Source of the DNA: Clostridia bacterium
GTDB lineage: Bacteria; Bacillota; Clostridia; Christensenellales; CAG-1252
Length of the DNA: 44,131 bases
Assembly: GCA_017615495.1 (NCBI GenBank)
Contig: JAGAAA010000077.1
Span: forward strand, 1 to 44,131
Direction: 5' to 3'
Positions within the stretch are counted from its first letter, which is position 1. Each line of letters opens with the position of its first letter. Below, piece after piece: positions 31,665-40,700 of the stretch. Below the pieces are notes generated by a model that saw nothing but the letters and a program-made list of their open reading frames with translations, was not told the DNA's origin and did not search any database. The position numbers and the translations under genes were made by a program.

Positions 31665-33179
31665 CTAAATCCTCTCCGTCGAAACGACCAAAACGGTGTT
31701 TTTGGGTATCGTCAACTTGATCCTGTCGTTCAAGTTGCCGTCGATCACGTAATTTGGCGCGACGAAACCGTTTTCATCGAGTTTGAGCGTCTTTTCATTG
31801 TACAGATAGACGTAAAGCTTGCCTTCCGTCTTAAGTTCCTCATCCAGCATCATTTCTTGCGTGATGACCTTTGCGGAGTTGTTGACCACCACCACGCCGC
31901 CCTTGGTCCTATCGGCGCTTACGGTGGCGAGGGAACGCACCCCCTTGGGCAGGTTCCTGCATCCGTAAACGGTGTTGCCCGGGCGCAAAAGATTGGTAAG
32001 AAGGACGGAGGAATAGTACCACGGACGGTATTCCTGCTTGCCTATCTCAGCCGTTGCGAGGGTGGAGAACATGCCCCACTCTTTTGCGTTGGTGCTGTTT
32101 TCGTTGTACATAAAGTGCATTGCGTCATCCAGATCCCAATAGACGATGCCGTTGATGCCCGCGTTGATGCTTTGCACGGTATAATCCGCCATACGCAAAC
32201 CGTAACCGTAAGTCATGATCAACTCGTTGCAGTCGGTGGTGGAATTCTTACCGGTAAGAAGACCGGCTTCCCAAATGTGCATTTGCTTGGTCTTGCCGAG
32301 GTCGCCGTCGTGCTTTTTGACGTCAGCGTACAGCTTACGAACGGATTTTTCATACGAGCCGTCCTCGATCTGGTTGTTGTTGACGTAAAGGTGCACGCCG
32401 TAGTTGTCCAAGATGTCCGAAAGTTCGTCCGCGGCTTGAGGCAAATAGATCTGCGAAGCAAGGATGGTGGTCGTATCGCCACCGATGATGGAAACGTCCT
32501 TCAAGCCCACCGCATCAAGGGCGCTTCTGACGTTTTTGACGCCTTGCATCCACTTTTCCGCCGTATTATAGGCGTTTTTGGAAGTGCCCACCTTGCCGAT
32601 CACGTTAGGCTCGTTGGTGTTGACAAACCATTGAATGCAGGTATATCCCTTGACTTTTACCAAATATTCCATCAAATCGGCGCACATCTTTGCCCAGCGA
32701 GGGTCGGCGGATGCGTTGGGGATCATGCCGTAGATGTCAAGGTCGGGGTCCGCGTTGCCGATGACGTTCCAAACGCCGAAGGCAACTTTGATGCCGTGCG
32801 CTTGGCAGTAGTCAAGGATGTCCGACGCGTTGGTCATCTGCTTGTTGTTGAAGTTGTAGTTCCAAGTGTCGTCGGAATAGTCGTCCTCGGAATCGTTGGT
32901 GGAAAAATCCGTCACAAACCAATCGAGGTTTGTCATACAACGCACCAAGGAGGGGTTCAAGTGGTCCACGGCGGAAAGCACGCGGGACCAAGAACCTTTT
33001 ACCATTTTGTTCGTATCCTCGTAAGTACCCCACTCCACGCCGAGTCCGTCAAAGGATTCCGACAGGACGTACGTCGAGCCGAACCGGACGGACACGTGCT
33101 CGTCGTCGGTTTTGCAGGCGAAAGCAAAACTGCAGACGAGGAGGAGCAATAGGATAATAGCAATTATCTTTTTCATCAT
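31665..33179 (-). CDS. Exported clan-A-like glycoside hydrolase, family uncertain
   Basis: The 504-residue precursor has a signal peptide ending near Cys22 (a weak lipobox FAFAC). A (beta/alpha)8-type domain spans about 30-400: strand-end motif QWFVNTNEPN carries the likely acid/base Glu190, and MHIWEAGLL the likely nucleophile Glu304, about 110 residues later as in clan GH-A enzymes. A C-terminal beta-sandwich (about 405-504) follows, giving an architecture like GH30/GH39/GH51-related enzymes. I cannot name the family. Its location next to GH130, esterases and a sugar importer suggests it trims an extracellular beta-linked polysaccharide, possibly mannan. It lies 4 bases after the binding-protein gene. 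Confidence 0.85.
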   Translation of the reverse strand: MMKKIIAIILLLLLVCSFAFACKTDDEHVSVRFGSTYVLSESFDGLGVEWGTYEDTNKMVKGSWSRVLSAVDHLNPSLVRCMTNLDWFVTDFSTNDSEDDYSDDTWNYNFNNKQMTNASDILDYCQAHGIKVAFGVWNVIGNADPDLDIYGMIPNASADPRWAKMCADLMEYLVKVKGYTCIQWFVNTNEPNVIGKVGTSKNAYNTAEKWMQGVKNVRSALDAVGLKDVSIIGGDTTTILASQIYLPQAADELSDILDNYGVHLYVNNNQIEDGSYEKSVRKLYADVKKHDGDLGKTKQMHIWEAGLLTGKNSTTDCNELIMTYGYGLRMADYTVQSINAGINGIVYWDLDDAMHFMYNENSTNAKEWGMFSTLATAEIGKQEYRPWYYSSVLLTNLLRPGNTVYGCRNLPKGVRSLATVSADRTKGGVVVVNNSAKVITQEMMLDEELKTEGKLYVYLYNEKTLKLDENGFVAPNYVIDGNLNDRIKLTIPKNTVLVVSTERI

Positions 33180-33183
33180 AAGC

Positions 33184-34806
33184 TTAATTCAAATTCGCAT
33201 TGATCTCGGCGAGGACTTCTCTCCACCTGCTGTCCGTCATAGAGCTTTGATAGGCGGAGTAGGAAATGCTGCCAAACGCATATTTAACAGTCTTCGTATT
33301 CGCATCGTCCAAGATCTTGCCCTGATACTCAAGCTTCTTGGAGGTGGTCATCCATTTGATGCGCGGGTCTTCCTTCAAGATGGTCAGCTTACCCGCCGCA
33401 TTTGCTTCCTTCATAAAGCTATCCCAATTCTTCAAGATGGTGTAAGCCTTCTTTTGCGTCTTGGAGGCGTTGAGAACGGGGTCTTTGCCCATGATGTCGT
33501 GCCCGAGCGTCACCATGTAACGGAGGTATTTGGCGCCGTTGGGGGAATCGATGTACTCGCCCTTGTTGTTCTTTGCCCACAAGTTGCTTTCGATCAAGGT
33601 GACTTCGTCACCGTTCTTTTCGTAGTCGACGCCTTCGATGCCGTAAAGAGCCATTTCGGTACCTTCGGGCGAGATCAACCAGTTCATGATGTCAAGGATC
33701 TTTTCCATCTTGGAAGTGGAGATATCCGCGTTAAGGAAGGTCATAGAGAACCAATCTTCCTGCTCTTCCAAAGCGTACTTACCCTCCGAGTTGGAACCGG
33801 TGGGGCCCATGACCTTCATCAAAGCGGTAGCATCGTCGATGTTCTCTTCGGTAATGCCGTTGGTCTTAAGCATTTGCTTGCGGATCTTCAAATAGTTGGC
33901 AAGCGAGAAGTTGTCGTAGAAAACGCCGAGGGTGCCGTCGTAGTACTTCTTTTCCACAGGCTCGGCGTCGGACTTGCCGGCGGATTGTTGTTGCCCTTGA
34001 TAATACAACTTGCCGTCTACGTAGCTCTTAGCCTTGTTCAAGCCTGCCATATAGTCCTCGGTGAAGTAGTTGTTTACCACAGCGCCGTTTGCGTCAAAGG
34101 TGAAGCAGTGCGTCGCAGTCTTATAATAGTTTGCAACGGAGGGGAAGGCGCCCGGCCATTCCGCATCGCCCAAAGACATATTGATCGCCTTAAAGGACCT
34201 GAGAAGGGTTTCAAACTGTTCCCAAGTATAAACGTCGTTTTCTTGGAAGCCAGCCAGATTTCTGTCCCTGGCGATATCACGGCGATAGATGTAAGTAAAG
34301 GGAGCGAACTCCGCTTCTTCCGCCCTGTTGATGTTCCTGGAAACGGGGATGCCGTAAAGCTTGCCCTTGTAAAGCATGGAGCTGACGTCCTTCGTGCTCT
34401 TGATCATGCTTTGAAGATACGGCCAACGGGAACTCGTTTCATCGGCGAGGAGCTCATCCGGCAACGCCTTGACGACGCCGCCTTCCGCCCAATAAATATA
34501 GGTGTTGTTGAGGTTTTCCGGCTTAACGTCCGCTTGGAAGACGTCGGGCACCTGATTGCCGTTTACGTCACCGGTGACCTGCGTAGTCCAGTTGTTGAAG
34601 CTGTAAGAGGAAGTTTCGAAGGTGACGCCGAACTTATCTTCGATAAACTTGGTGACCGAATCCCCTTGGTCTGCGCTCCAGTTTTCAAAGTAAAGGTTTC
34701 TGATCGAGATGACGCCTTCCTTCTGCTTGTTTTTGCATCCGGCAAAGCCTGCGATACATCCGCAAAGGAGCGAGATCACGACGATGATGACAATAACTCT
34801 TTTCAT
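33184..34806 (-). CDS. Sugar ABC transporter extracellular binding lipoprotein (LplA-like)
   Basis: The 540-residue precursor carries a signal peptide and lipobox-like GFAGC (Cys24), giving a membrane-anchored receptor. Family-1 solute-binding features are visible: 'SVTKFIEDKFGVTFE' near the start, 'PDVFQADVKPENLN', 'MLYKGKLYGIPVSRN', 'YTWEQFETLLRSFKAIN', and a late 'MNWLISPEGTEMALYGIEGVDYE' segment. The large size (>500) is that of the LplA/YtcQ group, which accompanies LplB/LplC-type permeases and binds complex oligosaccharides. It is 12 bases downstream of the second permease gene. Ligand is likely an oligosaccharide released by the exported enzymes of the cluster (inference). Confidence 0.93.
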   Translation of the reverse strand: MKRVIVIIVVISLLCGCIAGFAGCKNKQKEGVISIRNLYFENWSADQGDSVTKFIEDKFGVTFETSSYSFNNWTTQVTGDVNGNQVPDVFQADVKPENLNNTYIYWAEGGVVKALPDELLADETSSRWPYLQSMIKSTKDVSSMLYKGKLYGIPVSRNINRAEEAEFAPFTYIYRRDIARDRNLAGFQENDVYTWEQFETLLRSFKAINMSLGDAEWPGAFPSVANYYKTATHCFTFDANGAVVNNYFTEDYMAGLNKAKSYVDGKLYYQGQQQSAGKSDAEPVEKKYYDGTLGVFYDNFSLANYLKIRKQMLKTNGITEENIDDATALMKVMGPTGSNSEGKYALEEQEDWFSMTFLNADISTSKMEKILDIMNWLISPEGTEMALYGIEGVDYEKNGDEVTLIESNLWAKNNKGEYIDSPNGAKYLRYMVTLGHDIMGKDPVLNASKTQKKAYTILKNWDSFMKEANAAGKLTILKEDPRIKWMTTSKKLEYQGKILDDANTKTVKYAFGSISYSAYQSSMTDSRWREVLAEINANLN

Positions 34807-34818
34807 AAAAACCTCCGT

Positions 34819-35730
34819 TTAACCTTTTATTGCACCCACTACTAAGCCCTTGACAAAGAACTTTTGTAAGAAGGGATAAAAACACATCATGGGAACGATG
34901 GTGAAGAACACGCTCGCCATCTTAAAGCCTTCGGTGATGGTTGCCGCTTCGGTAACTCTTTCCATATTGGACGAACCCGAAACGATAAGCTCACGCAAAA
35001 CGTACTGGAGCGGCAAATAATCCGGATTTTTGATGAAGAGCATCGCGTTGTACCAACTGTTCCAGTTACCGACCGCGAAGAACAAGCCGATGGTAGCCAG
35101 CATGGGCAAGGACATCGGCAAATAGATCTTGACGAATATCTGTATGTCGTTTGCGCCGTCTATCTTTGCCGATTCCTCAAGTTCGTGCGGCAAAGAGGCA
35201 AAATAGTTGCGCATCAATAGCATGTTGTAGGTATCGATGGCGCCCGGGATGATCATGACGAGGAAGTTGTCGTACAAACCGAGCTTGCTGATGAGGTTCA
35301 TATACGGGATCAAGCCGCCGCCGAAGAACATCGTGACGAGGATCATGTTCATTACGAAGCTTTTGCCCACCCACTTGTTTCTGGAAAGAGCGTAACCGGT
35401 AATGACCGTAAAGAACAGCTGATATGCCGTACCCACAAAAAGCAAGACCAACGTGACCTTCAAGCCGCCCCAAAGGGTGCTTTCGGGGTCGAAGACCTGC
35501 TTGTAGTTGCTCCAATCAAACTGCTTGGGGAAAAGCAGGAAAGGAGTTTTCATATACACTTCGTTAGGTGATATCGAGATCAAAAGCGCATTGTAGAAAG
35601 GGTATATAATAATTATTCCGTAAATAAATAGGAACGCGAAGATGACCCAGTCCATCGTGGTGATGCGCTTGTCAAAGGTGCTGCCCTTGGGGCGAAGAGG
35701 TAAATACTTGATATCCGCAAACTTTCTCAT
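34819..35730 (-). CDS. Sugar ABC transporter permease, LplC/YtcP type
   Basis: The 303-residue integral membrane protein has about six transmembrane segments and the CUT1 permease signature. The EAA loop is ESAKIDGANDIQIFVKIYLPMSLPM (about residues 185-210), and the C-terminus ends 'PFLQKFFVKGLVVGAIKG', characteristic of LplC/YtcP. It pairs with the LplB-type permease encoded immediately upstream (4-base ATGA overlap) and with the receptor gene downstream. No ATPase is adjacent; the one at 22.3-24.2 kb in the same gene series is the obvious candidate. Confidence 0.95.
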   Translation of the reverse strand: MRKFADIKYLPLRPKGSTFDKRITTMDWVIFAFLFIYGIIIIYPFYNALLISISPNEVYMKTPFLLFPKQFDWSNYKQVFDPESTLWGGLKVTLVLLFVGTAYQLFFTVITGYALSRNKWVGKSFVMNMILVTMFFGGGLIPYMNLISKLGLYDNFLVMIIPGAIDTYNMLLMRNYFASLPHELEESAKIDGANDIQIFVKIYLPMSLPMLATIGLFFAVGNWNSWYNAMLFIKNPDYLPLQYVLRELIVSGSSNMERVTEAATITEGFKMASVFFTIVPMMCFYPFLQKFFVKGLVVGAIKG

Positions 35731-36677
35731 ATGATACCTCTCTCACCGCAAAGTTTTGCGATCCTATCCACCATAATGACCAAGATGAAGGATACGACCG
35801 ATTTGAACAAACCGATCGCGGCGCCTTCACCCGGCCGCTGACCCGACCCCAGCGTGTACCGGTATATGTAGGTATCTAGGATATCCGCCACTTCGTAAAC
35901 GCCCGGGTTGTACATATTGATGATTTGGTCAAAGCCCGCCGACAAAATGCCGCCGACGGAAAGGATCAAAAGAAGGATCGCGGTGGGTTTGATGGCGGGG
36001 AGCGTAATGTTCCAGATCTTTTGCAAACGCGTTGCCCCGTCGATATCCGCCGCTTCGTAAAGTTCGGGCGAAATGCCCGCCATCGTTGCGAGGTAAATGA
36101 TACTGCTCCACCCCGCTTCTTTCCAAACGTCCGAAGCGAAGATCAAGCCCAAGAAGAATTTTTTGTCGTATATTATCGTCATTGAGTCGTGCCCGTTTAA
36201 GGTAAGAGCCTTGTTGATAATACCGCTGATACCGAAGATGTTGAACACCAAGCCCGCCACGATGACCCACGAAAGGAAGTGCGGGAAGGTTACGATGGTT
36301 TGGAAGGTCTTCTTAAACAGACGCAAGCGCACTTCGTTGATAAGAAGCGCCATCACGATCGCCGCGACAAAGCTGATCAACAGTTTGGAAACGCCGATGA
36401 TGATCGTATTGCGCAAAACCGTCCAGAAATAGGGGTCCTTAAATATCTTTTGGAAGTTTCCGAGACCGTTTTCGCCCGCCCAAGCGCTGCCGACGATGCC
36501 TTTTTTAGGATAGAAATCTTTGAAGGCGATCAAAATGCCGTACATCGGAAGATAACAAAACACGACGTAAAAGATGATCGCGGGAATGATCATCAGGAGC
36601 AGGTACTTTGATTTGTTGGTCCTGTTCCCGAGATCGTTCAAGGGACTGTTACTTTTTATTATCAATTTCCTATTCAT
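35727..36677 (-). CDS. Sugar ABC transporter permease, LplB/YteP type
   Basis: The 316-residue membrane protein shows the LplB pattern: 'YLLLMIIPAIIFYVVFCYLPMYGILIAFKDFYPKKGI' near the start, then 'YEAADIDGATRLQKIWNITLPAIKPTAILLLIL' as the EAA loop, and 'DQIINMYNPGVYEVADILDTYIYR' typical of this permease. About six membrane helices are visible. The gene begins 77 bases after GH130 and has a probable promoter within the end of that gene (36766-36795). It forms a heterodimer with the LplC-type permease whose gene overlaps its stop. Confidence 0.95.
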   Translation of the reverse strand: MNRKLIIKSNSPLNDLGNRTNKSKYLLLMIIPAIIFYVVFCYLPMYGILIAFKDFYPKKGIVGSAWAGENGLGNFQKIFKDPYFWTVLRNTIIIGVSKLLISFVAAIVMALLINEVRLRLFKKTFQTIVTFPHFLSWVIVAGLVFNIFGISGIINKALTLNGHDSMTIIYDKKFFLGLIFASDVWKEAGWSSIIYLATMAGISPELYEAADIDGATRLQKIWNITLPAIKPTAILLLILSVGGILSAGFDQIINMYNPGVYEVADILDTYIYRYTLGSGQRPGEGAAIGLFKSVVSFILVIMVDRIAKLCGERGII

Positions 36678-36754
36678 CTCTCAAACCAAACCGTTCTGTC
36701 GAACTCTCCTATCAGCGTTATTGGCGAAGCGCCACCGGAAACGATCAAGCAAAT

Positions 36755-37732
36755 TTATCTTTTGTATTTTACAATATAATCTACTATTTTGTCAATAGTG
36801 GTAAACGCGAGCCCGACCACCGTATCGGCGGCGCCGTAGTAGATGGCGATGCGCCCCGTCGCCGCGTCCGCAAGAGCGCAACACGGGAACGTTACGTTGG
36901 GCACGAAACCGATGGTTTCGTAATCGGTCTCGGGGGTCAAAACAAAGTTTCCGCAACGATATTTGACCTTGCGGGGGTCGTCCTTGTCCAGGATCGCCGC
37001 GCCCATGCTGTACACGTAACCGTTGCAGGTAAGCGCCGCGCCGTGGTAGAACAAAAGCCACCCTTCGGAAGTTTCGATGGGCGCGCACCCCGCCCCGATC
37101 TTGAGCCCTTGCCACCATTCATAGCCGCGCTCCATCAGCAAAGAGTGATTGCCCCAATAGACGAGGTCGGGCGATTCGGAGATATAAATATCGCCGAAAG
37201 GCGTGTGCCCGTTGTCCGACGGACGCGAAAGCAAATAGTACTTTCCGTTGATCTTTTTGGGGAAAAGCACGCCGTTGCGGTTAAACGGCAGGAACGGGCG
37301 CGAAACAAACTCAAAGTTTTCAAAGTCCGTGGTCTTGCCAAGGGCAAGCACCGGCTGCCCGTGCTGTCCGTCGCACCAGATCACGTAATAAGCGTCCTCG
37401 ATCTTTACGACGCGAGGGTCGTAAGCGTACTCAAACTTATACGCCCCGCCCTCTTTGGTGTGAAAAACGATGCGCTCCTTAGAAAACGTGAAGTTGATGC
37501 CGTCGGCGCTCTTTCCGAAATAAAGGTACGGGATGCCGTTGTTGGTCTCCGCGCGGAAAACGCCGGCAAAGCCGCCCTTAAAGGGGACGAGCGCGCTGTT
37601 GAAAACGCGCGTCACGTTTTGGATGGGGTTACGTTTGATGATGGGGTTGCCCGAGTAACGCCAGACGGGTGCGTCTGTCGTGGGCTCCTGCCAAGGGATG
37701 TTGGGGATATTTTCTCCGATGATACGTGCCAT
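36755..37732 (-). CDS. GH130-family phosphorylase, manno-oligosaccharide type
   Basis: The 325-residue cytosolic enzyme matches the GH130 group that holds beta-1,4-manno-oligosaccharide phosphorylases. Landmarks are VWRYSGNPIIKRNPIQNVTRVFNSALVPFKGGFAGVFRAE, YDPRVVKIEDAYYVIW with likely catalytic Asp105, PFNRNGVLFPKKINGKYYLLSRPSDNGHTPFGDIYISESPDL, and GAGCAPIETSEGWLLFYHG. The expected reaction is phosphorolysis from the non-reducing end, giving alpha-D-mannose-1-phosphate without spending ATP. It starts 47 bases after the giant-protein gene, with a modest AAGGAA site. A promoter for the downstream transporter lies inside its last codons. Exact linkage preference is inferred from sequence likeness only. 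Confidence 0.92.
   Translation of the reverse strand: MARIIGENIPNIPWQEPTTDAPVWRYSGNPIIKRNPIQNVTRVFNSALVPFKGGFAGVFRAETNNGIPYLYFGKSADGINFTFSKERIVFHTKEGGAYKFEYAYDPRVVKIEDAYYVIWCDGQHGQPVLALGKTTDFENFEFVSRPFLPFNRNGVLFPKKINGKYYLLSRPSDNGHTPFGDIYISESPDLVYWGNHSLLMERGYEWWQGLKIGAGCAPIETSEGWLLFYHGAALTCNGYVYSMGAAILDKDDPRKVKYRCGNFVLTPETDYETIGFVPNVTFPCCALADAATGRIAIYYGAADTVVGLAFTTIDKIVDYIVKYKR
36766..36795 (-). promoter_or_regulatory. Probable internal promoter for the sugar transporter genes
   Basis: On the minus strand TTGACA (36790-36795) and TAAAAT (36766-36771) are 18 bases apart, within the last ~14 codons of the GH130 gene and about 88 bases upstream of the LplB-type start. The leader contains a small hairpin (TGGCG-CTT-CGCCA) without a T-tract. 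The composition of this stretch is much more A+T rich than its surroundings. Confidence 0.6.
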
Positions 37733-37779
37733 AATTGTTTCCTTTTCTTTTTATTCCTGCCGCTTTACTGCGGTACAAG

Positions 37780-40700
37780 TTAAGTTAATTTGCTGAAGAC
37801 GATGTTGTCGATGTAGAAGTGTCCGTTGCCCGAAGACTCGCTGGCGTGGATGACGATGCTTCTGATCTTCGTCGCTTGGAAGTTGAAGACGATCGTCTTC
37901 ATATTTGATGCGCCGCTCGTGCTAGTCAGCGTTGCGCGGTATTCCGCCCCGCCCGCCACGTAGATGGAAGAGCCGCTTTCGGTGATGAGTTCGATGCTGT
38001 AGGAAACGGAAGAAGCCTCGGTACCGACGTTGATGGCGAAGTGATTGAACTCGCCAAGCACGCTGCCGCCCACGTTGTAGGTTACTTTTGAGGTACAACC
38101 GCCGCAGTACAGCGAAAGCGCTTTCACCCCGCTTTCCACCTTAAGAACGTTGGGGTTCTCCTCAAAGCCGGAATTCCCGTACTTATACGCCTTCCAGCCG
38201 CTTGCGGTATAGTTGGAACCGACGGTGCCGTCGTTGAAGCCGTACTCTACCCCCGTGATCCTCGTCTTACCGGTGGAAGCGGAATTGGTGGAGAACTGGA
38301 AGTTGTCGATGTAAGTATAGGCCTGCGGGCCGTTGCTGACGTTGCCCTTCACGGTAATACACATATGATCGAGCGCTTTGATCTTCTCGTAGAACTTGCT
38401 TCTGCCGACGAGGGGCGAGCTGATCGCCTGGCTGGGCTTATATTCCGTGCCGCCCATATTGATGACGAGGTTGTCGTCCTCGAAGTAGATGGTCACGTGA
38501 TACCACACGCCCGGATTGAGAGAGAGATGGTTCAAGCTGTAGTCGACGTAAGTGCCGCCGCCGTCGCTGTCTTGGAAGGTAAGGGTCGTACCCTGCCCGG
38601 TATATTCGTTCAGTTTGATGTCAAAGCTCAACGACTTATACGTTGCGGGCAAGTTGCCGAAGTGGTAACCGAAGCGATACGCCATACCGTTCAAATAAGA
38701 CTTAAACATAATTGCCGAGCCGGCGCCGTTTGCATCCGCTACCGACTTGACTTCGGTCGCCGTCGTGTTTTCCCATCCGTTGGTGTTGTAAACCTCTTTC
38801 GTCCAAGAGCCCGTGCCCGCTTCGAAGTTGTTGCCGATGCAAAGTCCGGGGAGCGAGAACGTTTTTCTCTGAACTGCGCTGGTGCCGTTGTAGAATGTCT
38901 TTGCGGAAGAATCGTAGCCTCCGATGGCGCGGAAGGAGACCTGCCCGTTTGCGGTGGCGGTATAGCCGCTGTACGCCGCGTCGGTAAAGTTGGTGCCGTC
39001 GGTGGAATACTGCGCCTTAAGTCCATCCGCGATCCAAGTGACCGCCGTGGAAGAAGAACTCAAGATGGTCAAGGAGCTCTGCTTGGTTTCATACGTGAAG
39101 GAAGAAACGTTGCTATCCTGATAGCCGCCGGAAGAAGAGCCGATCGCCTGCACGTAAACGGTGTGCGTGCCGCTCGTCGTAGAGAAGGTGACGCTACGGT
39201 CGGTCTGCGTCTTGAAGCTGCCGCTATCCACCTTTACGGCGTAGGTGGTGGCATTGGGTACCGCCGACCAGATCACGCCCTTGGTGTTGGTGGTAAGTTC
39301 GGGCGCGGAAAGCTTGAGCAAGCGGATGGTCGCGGTCTTTTCCACTGCCGAACTCGTATAGTAATAGATCTTGGAAGAATTGTTCCAACCGCCCGTTGCC
39401 TTGACTTTGACGGTGTGGGTGCCTTCGGTGGTGGGGGTATACGAAGTTTGCGTCGTTTCGCTGTAGGAACCGCCGTTCAAACTGATGTAGGTCTTGTACG
39501 AAACCGACGACCACGACGCCGTGGTGCCCACGACGGAAATGTCGGAAAGAGTCACGTTCTTGGTGGTGTACTCGATGGTCGCAGCGTCGGAAGAAAGCAC
39601 GGTGGAGCCGTTGCCCTTGGCGCGGACGTAAACCTTGTACTTGCCCTCCTGATTGGAAAGAGCCTTTTCGGTGCTCGTCTGTGTGACGTAGGAGCCGCTA
39701 CCCACCTTTACTTCATACCCGCTTGCGCCGCTGACAGCGCTCCAAGTGATCTTGGTGCCGCTGACGGAAAGCGTGGGCTTGGAAAGCTTGGAAACCGTGA
39801 CTGAGCCGGACTCCTGCAAGTAGCCTTGACCGCACGCGTAATAAATGCGCGAGGAAGATACGAAGCCCGAGTACGCCCTGACGTAAACGGTGTTGGTACC
39901 CTCTTCGGTGACGGTGTAAGAATTGCCGTAAACCGAGGTGTAATCCCCTTTGTTGACCTTGACCTTAACGTCGTAAGCTTCGGCGTTCCAAGAGAAGGTA
40001 GCCCCGCTGACTGCAAAAGAAGTCAAGGTGACCGCTTGGGTGGTAAAGGTGGTTTGCGCCGCTTCGCTTGCGGGATACTGCTGCGCGTTGGTGGAAACCG
40101 CCTTGACGTAGACGGTGTGCTCACCGGCGGACGTCGGGTACAAGACGGCGCGACCGGATTGCTGCGTCCATTCGCCGTTGTCGATCTTTACCGAATAGCC
40201 CGTCGCGTTGTCAACCACGCCGATGGTGATCTGATCGACCGTTTCGGTGAGGGTGGGCGTATCCAGTTGGATGGGTACGATGATCTCGGTGGCGTCGGTC
40301 GTCTTCGTCTCGCCCACGTAACGGATCTTGTTTTCCAAATCGGTGCCGGATTGCGCCTTGAGAGTAACGGTCGTTGTTGCTGCCGGCGCGTAAGAAGTGG
40401 CGTCCGAAGAAATTTGCGTAAAGTCCCCTTCCCCTTCTTTTATAAAGAGCAGACCCGTCGCGGTAAAGCGAGCAACGCCGCCGTCATCGGTGATGGCGCC
40501 GACGGCAACCGTCTTGACGGAATACGTGAACGTGACCGGATCGCTGTCCGGATACTGGATGGAATTGGTGCTGCACGCGCGAATGGTCAAGGTGTAATCG
40601 CCCGGAGTGCTTTCGAGGGGGGGCATCCTGTTGCTATCCACAGTCACCGCGCCACCGTTGACCTGTATCTTATAAGCGTCGGCATATTGCACCGCGCCGA

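Noticed and set aside
33112..34845. 577-codon rightward open frame opposite the binding-lipoprotein gene
   Set aside because: It is a shadow of the lipoprotein gene, covering it exactly in antisense, with no family likeness. Similar long shadows lie opposite pgm (20679-22148), the glycoside hydrolase (31857-33152) and the giant gene (39826-41694, 42451-43863).
36721..36760. Possible catabolite-control (cre) site upstream of the LplB-type permease
   Set aside because: The best match to the cre consensus has mismatches at core positions, so it is not supported.
37780..37900. Cell-wall sorting signal at the end of the giant protein
   Set aside because: The C-terminus ends in a beta-sandwich strand (HFYIDNIVFSKLT) with no LPxTG-like motif, hydrophobic segment or basic tail.
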